64,000 nt of DNA from Mixta theicola (GTDB lineage: Bacteria; Pseudomonadota; Gammaproteobacteria; Enterobacterales; Enterobacteriaceae): the NCBI RefSeq assembly GCF_002895925.1, contig NZ_NWUO01000003.1, forward strand, positions 248,001 through 312,000. The letters run 5' to 3'. Under the pieces are notes generated by a model, which worked only from the letters and a program-made list of their open reading frames with translations, searched no databases and was not told the origin of the DNA. Positions within the stretch are counted from its first letter, which is position 1. Every line of letters begins with the position of its first letter. Shown one piece after another: positions 35,673 to 44,533 of this stretch. The position numbers and the translations under genes are program-made.

Positions 35673-38105
35673 TTAAGACAAGCTATGTTCGGTACGGGCG
35701 ATAATATCGTCCTGCGCATCAGGAGAGAGTGCGGTAAAGAAGGCCGAGTAGCCCGCAACCCTGACCACTAAATCGCGATATTGATCCGGGTGCTTTTTCG
35801 CTTCGATCAGCGTTTCGCGGGAAACGATGTTGTACTGAATATGCCAGCCTTGATGATCCTCAAAGAATGTACGCAGCAGCGCCATCAGCTTCTGACGATC
35901 GCTTTCGTTATCCAGCGTCGCCGGGTTCAGCTTCTGGTTAAGCAGGACGCCGCCCAGAATCGAACCGGTTGGCAGCTTGCCTACCGAGCCGATAACCGCG
36001 GTTGGCCCCAGATGATCGGTGCCGGAAGCCGGGCTTGCGCCTTCCGCCAGCGGCGTTTTCGCCTTGCGTCCGTCGGGCGTGGCCATAGTTTGCGCGCCAA
36101 ACGGCACGTTCGCTGAAATGGACGACGTGCCCGCATAGTAATTGCCGCCCACCGGGCCGCGGCCATAGCGCGGATTATGATAGTTTTTAATTTCGTCGAT
36201 ATAGGTCTGATACGCGCGTACCAGCAGCGCGTCGACGCTGTCGTCATCGTTGCCATATTTTGGCGCGCCGTTAATCAGGCGTTGACGCAGCTGTTCATGC
36301 GTTAAGCCATCAAAATCGCTGGCCAGCGCCTCCGCCAGCTGCTGCTGACCGATAATGCCCTGCTCAAAGACCAGCTTTTTCACCGCCGTCAGGCCGTTGC
36401 CAAGGTTAGCAATGCCAACCTGCAGGCCCGATACCCAGTCATACTTCGCCCCGCCCTGCTTGATGCTTTTGGCGCGCTCGATACAGTCGTCCACCAGCGC
36501 CGAGCAAAGAATATCGTGGGCGTTCTCTTCCAGCACGCTATCCACCACATATTCGATCTCTATCGATTTGCGGGTGTAATAACGAATCTGACGATCCCAG
36601 CACGCCAGCACCTCATCAAAGCTGCTGAAGTTGCCTTTTGACAGCGCTTTCTCCTGCGGCAAAAATACCTTACCGCTGGTGGCATCGCGTCCGCCCTCCA
36701 GCGCCGCCAGCATGACACGCGCAAAGTTAATAAAACTCATGCCGGTACAGCGATAGCCCCACTTACCGCCGACTGCGGTTTCAATACAGCCGATCGCGGC
36801 GTACTGATAAGCATCTTCCGCCTCGATCCCTAACTTAATAAACTCCGGGATCACGATCTCATCATTATTAAAGGCGGGCATACCAAAGCCGCAGCGGATC
36901 ACCTGCACGCAGGCGTTAAGGAAATCATCACCGATCCCCGCGTGATAGCGCACGCTCAGGTTTGGCTGCGTGGAGCGCAAACGGCCGCATGATTCCAGAA
37001 TAAGATATGACAGTGGATTAACCGCATCCACGCCTTTACCGTTAACCAGGTTTTGGCCGCCGATGGTGACGTTTTGATAGAGCGGACTGCCGGCAGAGGC
37101 TTTTGAATGCGAGCCGGAGCGGATTTTATTTACTTCCAGCAGCTTTAACCAGCAGCAGTGCAGCAGCTCAATCGCCTGCTCGCGATCCAGCGTCTGTTCC
37201 AGTTCGACATCGCGGCGATAGAACGGATAGAGATATTGATCCATCCGGCCAAACGACACCGAGTGGCCGTTAGACTCGATTTGCAGAATCAGCTGTATAA
37301 AGTAGCAAAGCTGCAAAGCCTGCCAGAAGTTTTCAGGCGGCTGATGGGCAATCACCTCGCAGTTTTCCGCAATCGTCAACAGCTCCGCTTTACGGACGGC
37401 GCGATCTTCCTGCTCTGCCATCTGGCGCGCCAGTTCGGCGAAGCGCTTGATATGATCGCTAACGCTTTCCAGCACGATAGCGATCGCTTTCAGGAACTGT
37501 TCGCCATGCAGATCGTCCAGCACGGTGAGATTAATGCGTGCGCGGCGTTCTGCCACTTTTTCACGCAGGCCATCCAGCCCCAGCTCCAGCAGCAGCGGGA
37601 AATTTACTGCCAGATGCGCATCGCCGGAGGTCATATTCCCTTCGGCCTTAATGATGCCCGTGGCGAGCAGCGCCTGCTGTTCATGGGTAAACATGCCGTA
37701 GCAGCGGTCCTGCACCGTCTGCCCGCGCCACCACGGACAAATTTCATGCAGCACGCGTTTATTTTCTTCGGAAACGGAAAAACCCGCGCCGGGACGATCG
37801 GCCAGATCGTCGATCTCTTTTTCGATCCAGCTTACGGTGTATTCCGGGAAAATCGGCGCGGCGCGCACTTCGCTCGCCTGATTGCCCACAATCAGCTCAT
37901 CATGCTTAATCCAGAGGGTACGGTTCGCCAGATGATGCGCCAGGGCCAGCGCACGGCGCACCGGCACCGGCTTATCCATATTTTCCTGATAGATTTGCGT
38001 GTAGTGCTGCGCGCGTTCGGTGCAAACGGGCGGCTTAACAATGTGTATCAACGCTTGCTTATGGGCCTTGATACGTTCGCTCAGGGTATCGAGTTTCAGG
38101 GTCAT
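35673..38105 (-). CDS. ybiW: Glycyl radical enzyme YbiW (PflF; formate C-acetyltransferase/dehydratase family)
   Basis: An 810-residue glycyl radical enzyme, identical in length to E. coli YbiW and nearly the same in many stretches (CTERAQHYTQIYQ, AAPIFPEYTVSW, SKASAGSPLYQNVTIGG). The thiyl Cys is in AIGCIETAVGG, and the radical-bearing Gly is residue 785 in RVAGYSAFF. It must be activated anaerobically by the radical SAM protein encoded directly upstream (3-bp gap). The substrate of YbiW is not established in E. coli; the family includes pyruvate formate-lyase and diol/glycerol dehydratases, and the single Cys before Ile-Glu favours the dehydratase-like group. Confidence 0.93.
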   Translation of the reverse strand: MTLKLDTLSERIKAHKQALIHIVKPPVCTERAQHYTQIYQENMDKPVPVRRALALAHHLANRTLWIKHDELIVGNQASEVRAAPIFPEYTVSWIEKEIDDLADRPGAGFSVSEENKRVLHEICPWWRGQTVQDRCYGMFTHEQQALLATGIIKAEGNMTSGDAHLAVNFPLLLELGLDGLREKVAERRARINLTVLDDLHGEQFLKAIAIVLESVSDHIKRFAELARQMAEQEDRAVRKAELLTIAENCEVIAHQPPENFWQALQLCYFIQLILQIESNGHSVSFGRMDQYLYPFYRRDVELEQTLDREQAIELLHCCWLKLLEVNKIRSGSHSKASAGSPLYQNVTIGGQNLVNGKGVDAVNPLSYLILESCGRLRSTQPNLSVRYHAGIGDDFLNACVQVIRCGFGMPAFNNDEIVIPEFIKLGIEAEDAYQYAAIGCIETAVGGKWGYRCTGMSFINFARVMLAALEGGRDATSGKVFLPQEKALSKGNFSSFDEVLACWDRQIRYYTRKSIEIEYVVDSVLEENAHDILCSALVDDCIERAKSIKQGGAKYDWVSGLQVGIANLGNGLTAVKKLVFEQGIIGQQQLAEALASDFDGLTHEQLRQRLINGAPKYGNDDDSVDALLVRAYQTYIDEIKNYHNPRYGRGPVGGNYYAGTSSISANVPFGAQTMATPDGRKAKTPLAEGASPASGTDHLGPTAVIGSVGKLPTGSILGGVLLNQKLNPATLDNESDRQKLMALLRTFFEDHQGWHIQYNIVSRETLIEAKKHPDQYRDLVVRVAGYSAFFTALSPDAQDDIIARTEHSLS

Positions 38106-38108
38106 GTT

Positions 38109-39008
38109 TTATCCTCTCAATGTCGCTGTCAGGCCTTTTTGTTTTGCGTATGACTCAGCAAAAGTTAATAGCATCGGGCAATCCAGCGGTTTATCCGATG
38201 CCAGATAGGGTTGATGTAGCAGGGCATATTTGTTCATGCCTAAGGTGTGGTAAGGCAGGAAATGAATCTCTTTGACGCCGAGCTCATCGGCGGCGAAGTT
38301 GACGATGTTGATAATTGCGCGCTGGTTGGCGTTAAACTCCGGGATTAGCGGCACCCGAATGGTGATTTTTTTGCCGGTCGCCGCCAGACGGCGCAGATTG
38401 TTCAGCACGCGTTTCGCCGAGCCGCCGGTCCATTGCCTGAAAATATGTTCATCAACGTGTTTCAGATCCGCCAGAAACAGATCGACATGCGGCAGCGAAG
38501 GTTCAATATAGCGCCAGGGTACATGCAGACAGGTTTCTACCGCGGTATGGATCCCTTCCTGCCGGCACTGGCGGAACAGCCCGGCCGCCAGCTGCGGGTT
38601 CATAAAGGGTTCGCCGCCGGAGAGCGTGACGCCGCCCGCGCTGCGCTGGTAAAAAGCCCGATCGCGCCTGATCGCCGCCATAATCTCTTCGGCATCTTTT
38701 TCTTCGCCACATACGGTCAGCGCCAACGTGGGACAGCAGTTTTCCAGCGCGGCGATATGGTCAGGTTCGATTTTTTCGCGCAGGATAACCAGGCCGCTTA
38801 AGGTTTTCTGAACCACCGTCGGGGCGGCCTGCTGACACAGATCGCATCCTTCAAGGCAGATCCGTGCGTCATATAACAGATCTTTCTGGCGGGAACGGCT
38901 TTCCGGATTTTGGCACCAGAGGCATCCCAGCGAGCAGCCTTTTAAAAACACCACGGTGCGAATGCCCGGACCATCATGCGTGGAATAGCGCTGGATATTA
39001 AAAATCAT
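38109..39008 (-). CDS. ybiY: Glycyl-radical enzyme activating protein YbiY (radical SAM)
   Basis: A 299-residue activase that uses S-adenosylmethionine to place the glycyl radical on YbiW. The radical SAM motif is C25-x3-C29-x2-C32 ([10 protein letters not shown]), followed by a ferredoxin-like insert with two Cys clusters ([20 protein letters not shown]), as in B12-independent dehydratase activases. TLSGGEP is the SAM-binding GGEP motif. First gene of the ybiY-ybiW pair and divergent from fsaA, the same arrangement as in E. coli. An FNR-type site lies 54 bp upstream. Confidence 0.93.
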   Translation of the reverse strand: MIFNIQRYSTHDGPGIRTVVFLKGCSLGCLWCQNPESRSRQKDLLYDARICLEGCDLCQQAAPTVVQKTLSGLVILREKIEPDHIAALENCCPTLALTVCGEEKDAEEIMAAIRRDRAFYQRSAGGVTLSGGEPFMNPQLAAGLFRQCRQEGIHTAVETCLHVPWRYIEPSLPHVDLFLADLKHVDEHIFRQWTGGSAKRVLNNLRRLAATGKKITIRVPLIPEFNANQRAIINIVNFAADELGVKEIHFLPYHTLGMNKYALLHQPYLASDKPLDCPMLLTFAESYAKQKGLTATLRG

Positions 39009-39061
39009 AAAGCCCCCTTTATTGCGCTTGAAGATTGGATAACTTTCGAAAGAAAACCATG

Positions 39062-39075
39062 TTGACTTCAGTCAA
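39062..39075. promoter_or_regulatory. FNR-type binding site in the ybiY/fsaA divergent region
   Basis: TTGAC-TTCA-GTCAA is a perfect dyad matching the FNR consensus TTGAT-N4-ATCAA except for one symmetric base in each half. Its position fits activation of the oxygen-sensitive ybiY-ybiW pair under anaerobiosis. It could also affect fsaA. Confidence 0.6.
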
Positions 39076-39145
39076 TAAAAAAGGCGGCTCTGAGGATATA
39101 CTCAGCAAAACTTGCTAAGCATCACGATTTCTTAAGGAACTATTT

Positions 39146-39808
39146 ATGGAACTCTATCTCGATACCTCTGATGTCGCAGCCGTCAGGCGGCTGGCACCGA
39201 TCTTTCCGCTGGCCGGTGTCACCACCAATCCCAGCATTATCGCCAACGGTAAAAAACCGCTTCAGGTAGTGCTGCCTGAACTACAGGAAGCGCTGGGCGG
39301 AAAAGGTCGGCTGTTCGCACAGGTTATGGCGGCTGAAGCCGGGAAGATGGTGGAAGATGCCCAAAAACTGCGCGCCATTATCAGCGATCTGGTGGTTAAG
39401 GTTCCGGTTACGGCGCAGGGGCTGGCGGCCATTAAACTGCTGAAGGCGGAAGGCATTCCAACATTAGGCACGGCGGTTTATGGCGCTGCGCAGGGCCTGC
39501 TGGCGGCGCTGGCCGGTGCGGAATATATCGCTCCCTATGTGAACCGGCTTGATGCGCAGGGCGGCGATGGCATCCAGACGGTAAAAGAGTTACAGCAATT
39601 GCTAAAACTGCACGCGCCAGGGACAAAAGTGCTGGCGGCCAGCTTTAAAACGCCACGCCAGGCGCTGGATTGTCTGCTGACGGGCTGCGAGTCCATTACG
39701 TTGCCGCTGGATGTCGCGGAGCAGATGATTACTGCTCCGGCAGTTACCGCCGCCGTTGAAAAATTTGAACAGGACTGGTTAACCGCTTTCGGCATGCCGG
39801 GTTTATAA
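39146..39808 (+). CDS. fsaA: Fructose-6-phosphate aldolase
   Basis: A 220-residue class I aldolase of the transaldolase family that cleaves fructose 6-phosphate to dihydroxyacetone and glyceraldehyde 3-phosphate. The Schiff-base Lys is residue 85 ([10 protein letters not shown]), and the N-terminal signature [10 protein letters not shown]...GVTTNPSI is intact. Length matches E. coli FsaA exactly. AAGGAA precedes the ATG. It is divergent from the ybiY-ybiW pair as in E. coli, and a dyad hairpin follows the stop. Confidence 0.95.
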   Translation: MELYLDTSDVAAVRRLAPIFPLAGVTTNPSIIANGKKPLQVVLPELQEALGGKGRLFAQVMAAEAGKMVEDAQKLRAIISDLVVKVPVTAQGLAAIKLLKAEGIPTLGTAVYGAAQGLLAALAGAEYIAPYVNRLDAQGGDGIQTVKELQQLLKLHAPGTKVLAASFKTPRQALDCLLTGCESITLPLDVAEQMITAPAVTAAVEKFEQDWLTAFGMPGL

Positions 39809-39846
39809 GTCCTGCTAATTCATCAGATAACGAAAACCTTCAACCA

Positions 39847-39876
39847 TGCAGCGTGCCTGAAGCCAGCCACGCTGCA
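39847..39876 (+). terminator. Hairpin after fsaA
   Basis: TGCAGCGTG and CACGCTGCA form a 9-bp stem around a twelve-base loop, 39 bp after the fsaA stop. Only a weak T-rich tail follows. Confidence 0.4.
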
Positions 39877-40034
39877 GCCTGTCTTCGAATGAAAGCCGCG
39901 AAATCCGTTAAATAGCGCTCTGCCTCACACATTTCCGTTATCAATTCTGCTACATTTCCTTCACTAATTTACGAATGAAAGTTAAACTCTTTCATTCAAC
40001 CAGGTCACCATCACCCTGAGCGGCGGAGAATATA

Positions 40035-41303
40035 ATGAGTACATCTTTTACTTCATTAACCTTACCCACTGATTACAAAAAGAATATCGTTGAGATGAAA
40101 CGCGCGATGCGTGAGCAAATTGGTGACGTTGAAGGTCTATTCCGCCAGGTGTGCGATAAAATCGAAACCGAGATTGCGGCAGCGCGCGAAGAAGAAAAGG
40201 CTAACGGCAGCGCCTGGGCGGAAGTTAACTATACCGATCTGGCGGCGGGCAATATTTCCACACAGCAGATTGCGCATATCAAGCGGCGCGGCTGTCTGGT
40301 GGTACGGCAAACGTTCAGCAGAGATAACGCCCTGGCGATGGATCGGTCAATGCTCAGCTATCTGGATGAAAACCACTTTGATGAGCTTTATCGCGGACCG
40401 GGCGATAATTTTTTTGGTTCGCTGGAGGCCTCGCGTCCGGAAATTTATCCTATCTACTGGTCAAAGGCGCAAATGGAAGCGCGCCAGAGTCAGCAAATTG
40501 CCGCCACGCAGACTTTCCTTAACCATCTGTGGACGTTTCAGCACGCCGGTGGCGACTGGTTTGATCCGGAAGTGAATATTATCTATCCCGATCGTATTCG
40601 CCGCCGCCTGCCGGGCACCACTTCCAAAGGGCTTGGCGCGCACACGGACTCCGGTGCGCTGGAGCGCTGGCTGCTGCCCGCCTACCAGAAAGTGTTCCGC
40701 AAGATATTTACCCATCGCTTTGCGGAATACGATCCGTGGGATGCGGCTTACCGCCCCGAAGTCAATGAATATGACGTGGATAACACCACCAAATGTTCGG
40801 CGTTTCGGACTTTCCAGGGCTGGACGGCGCTGTCGGATATGATTGCCGGACAAGGTCTGCTGCATGTGGTGCCGGTGCCGGAAGCGATGGCCTATGTGTT
40901 ACTGCGGCCTTTACTGGACGATGTTCCCGAAGATGAACTGTGCGGCGTTGCGCCGGGCAGAGTGCTGCCGGTATCGGAGAAGTGGCATCCTCATCTGATC
41001 GCCGGGCTTTGCAGTATCCCGCCGCTGCAGGCGGGAGATTCAGTATGGTGGCACTGCGATGTAATTCACTCGGTAGCGCCGGTGGAAAACCAGCAGGGCT
41101 GGGGCAACGTGATGTATATTCCGGCCGCTCCGGCGTGTGCGAAGAACCTCGCCTGTGCCCACAGCGTACGCACCGCGCTGGAAAAAGGCGTTTCGCCGAC
41201 AGATTTTCCGCGTGAAGATTATGAGCAGACGTGGGAAAACCGCTTCCAGCTAAGCGATCTTAATGCCAGCGGTCGCCGCAGCCTGGGCATGGAAGAGGAT
41301 TAA
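40035..41303 (+). CDS. ybiU: DUF1479 family protein YbiU (putative 2-oxoglutarate/Fe(II) oxygenase fold)
   Basis: A 422-residue protein closely like E. coli YbiU (421). Shared words are RRGCLVVRQ, GPGDNFFGSLEASRPEIYPIY, GTTSKGLGAHTDSGALERWL and LLRPLLDDVPEDELCGVAPG. The HTD in GAHTDSG and the later His in CDVIHSVAPV look like the metal triad of cupin-type dioxygenases. The reaction is not known. It follows fsaA in the same direction after 226 bp, matching the E. coli neighbourhood. Confidence 0.92.
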   Translation: MSTSFTSLTLPTDYKKNIVEMKRAMREQIGDVEGLFRQVCDKIETEIAAAREEEKANGSAWAEVNYTDLAAGNISTQQIAHIKRRGCLVVRQTFSRDNALAMDRSMLSYLDENHFDELYRGPGDNFFGSLEASRPEIYPIYWSKAQMEARQSQQIAATQTFLNHLWTFQHAGGDWFDPEVNIIYPDRIRRRLPGTTSKGLGAHTDSGALERWLLPAYQKVFRKIFTHRFAEYDPWDAAYRPEVNEYDVDNTTKCSAFRTFQGWTALSDMIAGQGLLHVVPVPEAMAYVLLRPLLDDVPEDELCGVAPGRVLPVSEKWHPHLIAGLCSIPPLQAGDSVWWHCDVIHSVAPVENQQGWGNVMYIPAAPACAKNLACAHSVRTALEKGVSPTDFPREDYEQTWENRFQLSDLNASGRRSLGMEED

Positions 41304-41446
41304 TTTCCTTTTTTATTAACGGCTTTTTAATGTGCCAGAAGTCTAAAGATTGATGACTTACCCAAAGCGCGGCGAATCCAGCCCAAATGCGATTCCGCCG
41401 CGCTTTTGATATACTCCCCTCCCCGGAACAGATGGTGAGACGTCAG

Positions 41447-42196
41447 ATGAACGCAAGGCAATTACAGATAATTCAGCTGGTTAATGAGCGAGGAAGCGTC
41501 AGCGTCAGCGAACTGTCCCGTATTACTAAAGTTTCAGAAGTCACCGTTCGTCAGGATTTAAATACGCTGGAAAAAAGCAGCTATCTGAAACGCGTTCACG
41601 GTTCCGCCGTTTCTATGGAAAGCGATAACGTTGAGGCGCGGATGCAGGCGCGTTTTCCGCTGAAACAAAGCCTGGCGGAATATGCCGCCTCGCAGGTTCA
41701 TCCCGGAGAATCGGTATTTATTGAAGGGGGCAGCACTAACGCCCTGCTTGCCCGCTATCTTGCCAACGACGACAGCATTACTATTGTGACCGTCAGCCAT
41801 TACATTGCCGGGTTATTAAAAAATTCGCGCTGTGAAGTGATTGTCCTGGGCGGTCTGTATCAAAAAAGCAGTGAATCGGTGGTCGGCCCGTTAACGCGCA
41901 GCTGTATTCAACAGGTGCATTTTCAGAAAGCCTTTATTGGTATTGATGGCTGGCACCCCGATACCGGTTTTACCGGCAAAAATATGCTGCGCAGCGATAT
42001 TGTTAATGCGGTGATGGCAAAAGATATTGAAACCTTTGCCTTAACCGACTCGTCTAAATTTGGTCTGATTCATCCCTATCCTCTCGCCCCGGATAAACCC
42101 TTCCGCCACGTGATTAGCGACCGGGGAATATCGCCTGAATATCGCCAGATTCTGCAGCGGCAAAATATTAACGTACATCAGGTACAGGAAAAATAG
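41447..42196 (+). CDS. DeoR-family transcriptional regulator (YciT-like)
   Basis: A 249-residue repressor. The N-terminal winged HTH (VSVSELSRITKVSEVTVRQDLNTLE) is followed by a DeoR sensor domain (EGGSTNALLARYL; ILGG-like VLGGLYQK; FIGIDGWHPDTGFTG; LTDSSKFG). It resembles E. coli YciT, with which it shares length and the VGPLTRxCIQQVHF block. I chose ATG at 41447 (MNARQLQ), matching the family start; the frame upstream to 41387 is not conserved. It is convergent with fdhF and has no sugar operon beside it. The ligand is presumably a phosphorylated sugar. Confidence 0.88.
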   Translation: MNARQLQIIQLVNERGSVSVSELSRITKVSEVTVRQDLNTLEKSSYLKRVHGSAVSMESDNVEARMQARFPLKQSLAEYAASQVHPGESVFIEGGSTNALLARYLANDDSITIVTVSHYIAGLLKNSRCEVIVLGGLYQKSSESVVGPLTRSCIQQVHFQKAFIGIDGWHPDTGFTGKNMLRSDIVNAVMAKDIETFALTDSSKFGLIHPYPLAPDKPFRHVISDRGISPEYRQILQRQNINVHQVQEK

Positions 42197-42216
42197 CGGG
42201 GCTTAACGTTCCCCGC
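42196..42216. terminator. Hairpin between DeoR-family gene and fdhF
   Basis: GCGGGG and CCCCGC form a 6-bp GC stem around nine bases in the 44-bp convergent gap. It could serve both genes; the tail is not T-rich on either side. Confidence 0.45.
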
Positions 42217-42240
42217 CAGACGATCGGCAACGAATCCCGG

Positions 42241-44388
42241 TTAACTCAACGCCTGCGCTTTTAAGTAACGCTTCATCTTGTCATATTCATTGCTGACATA
42301 CTGCTCTGCGGCGCGCTGATCAATAATAGGTTCAACGCGCACCGCGCAATATTTGTATTCGGGCGTTTTCGTTATTGGGCTAAGATTCTCGCCCACCAGC
42401 TCGTTACAGGCACCTATCCACCACTGGTAGGTCATATAAACCGCCCCTTTATTGGTCCGATCGCTTACCTGAGCGCGGCTAATCACCTTACCCTTGCGCG
42501 AATAGATCCATACCAGCGCCCGATCCTCAATGCCCAGTCGCTCGGCATCCTCATTATTGATCTGCACATAGCCCGGCTCATCCGCCAGCGCGACCAGTGC
42601 CGCACAGTTGCCGGTCATAGAACGACAAGAGTAGTGGCCCACCTCACGTACCGTAGAGAGAACCATAGGATATTCGTCGTTAAGTTTGTCCTGCGGAGCA
42701 AACCATTCGCAGGCGAAGAACTGCGCCAGACCATTTGGCGTAGTGAATTTATCCTTAAACAGCCAGGAGGTCCCCTGGTCGGCATCGGACTCATCCCGGC
42801 ATGGCCACTGGATGTAACCCAGCTCGCCCATTTTTTCATAAGTGGCGCCGTAGAAGTTCGGGCATAAATGACGCATCTCATCCCAGATCTCCTGCGTATT
42901 GTTATAGTGCATCGGGTAGCCCATGCGGGTCGCAATTTCGCTGATAATTTGCCAGTCCGTTTTCAGGTCCCACTGCGGCTCCACCGCCTTGAAAAAACGC
43001 TGGAACCCACGATCGGCCGCCGTGTAGACCCCTTCATGCTCGCCCCATGAAGTAGATGGCAGAATAACGTCAGCCGCCGCTGCCGTTTTGGTCATGAAAA
43101 TATCCTGCACAATTACCAGCTCCAGATCGCTAAAGGCTGTGCGAACCGCGGCCAGCTCTGCGTCGGTCTGCAACGGATCTTCGCCCATGATATAGGCGGC
43201 ACGCACCTCCCCTTTTGCGGCCCGGTGCGGCAGCTCACTGATACAGTAGCCTGCGTGCGCCGGCAGGCTTTCTACTCCCCATGCGCGGGCAAACTTTTCA
43301 CGGTTAGCCGCCTCGCTGACAGACTGGTAGCCAGGATAAGTATTCGGCAAGACGCCCATATCGCAGGCGCCCTGAACGTTATTTTGCCCCCGCACGGGGC
43401 CTACGCCAACGTGAGGCTTGCCAAGATTACCGGTAAGAATGGCCAGGCTGGTGAGCGCACGAACGGTTTCCACTCCCTGATAGAACTGGGTAACGCCCAT
43501 TCCCCAAAGAATGGTTGCGGTTTTCGCCGTGGCATATAAACGGGCGCATTGGCGAATTTCCTGCGCGCTGACGCCCGTTATGTTTTCTACCGACTCCGGT
43601 GAATAAGCGGCAACGATTTTACGGTACTCTTCAAAGCCTTCAGAACGCCCGGCAATAAAGGCTTTGTCATAGAGATCTTCGGCAATAATTACCTGCGCAA
43701 TAGCGTTAAGCAGCGCGATGTTTGAGCCATTACGCAGCGCGATATACATATCGGCAATCTTGGCAGTTTCAATTTTGCGCGGATCGCAAACGATGATTTT
43801 TGCCCCGTTACGTTTAGCATTAATAATATGATTGGCCACGATAGGGTGCGAATCTGCCGGGTTATAACCAAAGATAAAGACCAAATCCGTCCGATCGATT
43901 TCCGTTATCGCATTACTCATCGCACCGTTACCAATCGACTGCTGCAAACCAGCAACCGACGGGCTGTGACAGGCGCGTGCGCAGCAATCCACATTATTCG
44001 TACCGATAACGGCACGCGTGAATTTTTGCATCACATAATTGGTTTCATTACCGGTTCCGCGTGAGGAGCCGGTAGTTTGGATCGCATCGGGGCCATACAT
44101 TTTCTTAATCGTATTCAGCCGCCCGGCGACATAATCCAGCGCTTCATCCCAGCCGACCGCCTCCAGCCTGCCACCGCGCTGACGACGTATCATCGGGGTT
44201 CTCAGGCGCGGCGTGAGTAGTTGAGTATCATGGATAAAATCCCAGCCGTAATAGCCTTTCAGACAAAGCGTGCCCTGGTTATTTTTCCCCATCGCCGCTT
44301 CAGCGCGAATAATTTTATCCTTATCAACCACCAGCTTAAGCTTGCAGCCCGATGCGCAGTAAGGACATACCGTTGTGATTTTTTTCAT
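42241..44388 (-). CDS. fdhF: Formate dehydrogenase H-type molybdoenzyme, cysteine variant
   Basis: A 715-residue cytoplasmic formate dehydrogenase with bis-MGD and one 4Fe-4S cluster, the same length as E. coli FdhF. The cluster Cys are C8, C11, C15 and C42. At residue 140, where E. coli FdhF has selenocysteine (TGA), this gene has an ordinary Cys codon TGT (43971-43969) followed by the conserved His141 in CCARACHSPSVAG. Cys enzymes of the family are active but usually slower. I chose ATG at 44388 (MKKITTVCPYC), which has ACGGGGCC upstream. It is the last gene of a urate permease-small protein-fdhF unit behind a sigma-54 promoter, not part of a hydrogenase operon. In E. coli FdhF has been reported to be required for formate-dependent uric acid degradation, so the linkage here is meaningful. 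Confidence 0.93.
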   Translation of the reverse strand: MKKITTVCPYCASGCKLKLVVDKDKIIRAEAAMGKNNQGTLCLKGYYGWDFIHDTQLLTPRLRTPMIRRQRGGRLEAVGWDEALDYVAGRLNTIKKMYGPDAIQTTGSSRGTGNETNYVMQKFTRAVIGTNNVDCCARACHSPSVAGLQQSIGNGAMSNAITEIDRTDLVFIFGYNPADSHPIVANHIINAKRNGAKIIVCDPRKIETAKIADMYIALRNGSNIALLNAIAQVIIAEDLYDKAFIAGRSEGFEEYRKIVAAYSPESVENITGVSAQEIRQCARLYATAKTATILWGMGVTQFYQGVETVRALTSLAILTGNLGKPHVGVGPVRGQNNVQGACDMGVLPNTYPGYQSVSEAANREKFARAWGVESLPAHAGYCISELPHRAAKGEVRAAYIMGEDPLQTDAELAAVRTAFSDLELVIVQDIFMTKTAAAADVILPSTSWGEHEGVYTAADRGFQRFFKAVEPQWDLKTDWQIISEIATRMGYPMHYNNTQEIWDEMRHLCPNFYGATYEKMGELGYIQWPCRDESDADQGTSWLFKDKFTTPNGLAQFFACEWFAPQDKLNDEYPMVLSTVREVGHYSCRSMTGNCAALVALADEPGYVQINNEDAERLGIEDRALVWIYSRKGKVISRAQVSDRTNKGAVYMTYQWWIGACNELVGENLSPITKTPEYKYCAVRVEPIIDQRAAEQYVSNEYDKMKRYLKAQALS

Positions 44389-44402
44389 AAAGAGGCCCCG
44401 TT

Positions 44403-44531
44403 TCACCATGCCAGATTAAACAGCAGTAAATAGCTAAAGCGCTGGCTGATACCCAGTTCAATCGCGTTCTGTACCGGCGGTAGCGCCAGCAGGAGCAGCC
44501 ATATAAGTGCAAATAACGTGCGTAACAACAT
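44403..44531 (-). CDS. Small membrane protein between uacT-like permease and fdhF
   Basis: A 42-residue protein with one long hydrophobic helix (TLFALIWLLLLALPP) and a short amphipathic C-terminus ending LLLFNLAW. The ATG at 44531 lies 2 bp after the permease stop codon and has GGGGATAG as Shine-Dalgarno inside the permease 3' end; fdhF starts 14 bp after its stop. Spacing and ribosome site make it very likely to be translated. I do not recognise a family. It may anchor or modulate FdhF or the permease at the membrane, which is inference from position only. Confidence 0.65.
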   Translation of the reverse strand: MLLRTLFALIWLLLLALPPVQNAIELGISQRFSYLLLFNLAW

Positions 44532-44533
44532 GG

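Noticed and set aside
35489-35704. 71-codon plus-strand open frame in the PTS-ybiW gap
   Set aside because: No ribosome site, overlaps the ybiW terminator and 3' end, and encodes no recognisable protein.
37158-38153. 331-codon plus-strand open frame opposite ybiW
   Set aside because: It lies wholly antisense to a clearly conserved glycyl radical enzyme gene and has no recognisable domain.
43969-43971. Possible selenocysteine insertion in fdhF
   Set aside because: The codon is TGT, not TGA, and the frame is continuous, so no recoding is needed.
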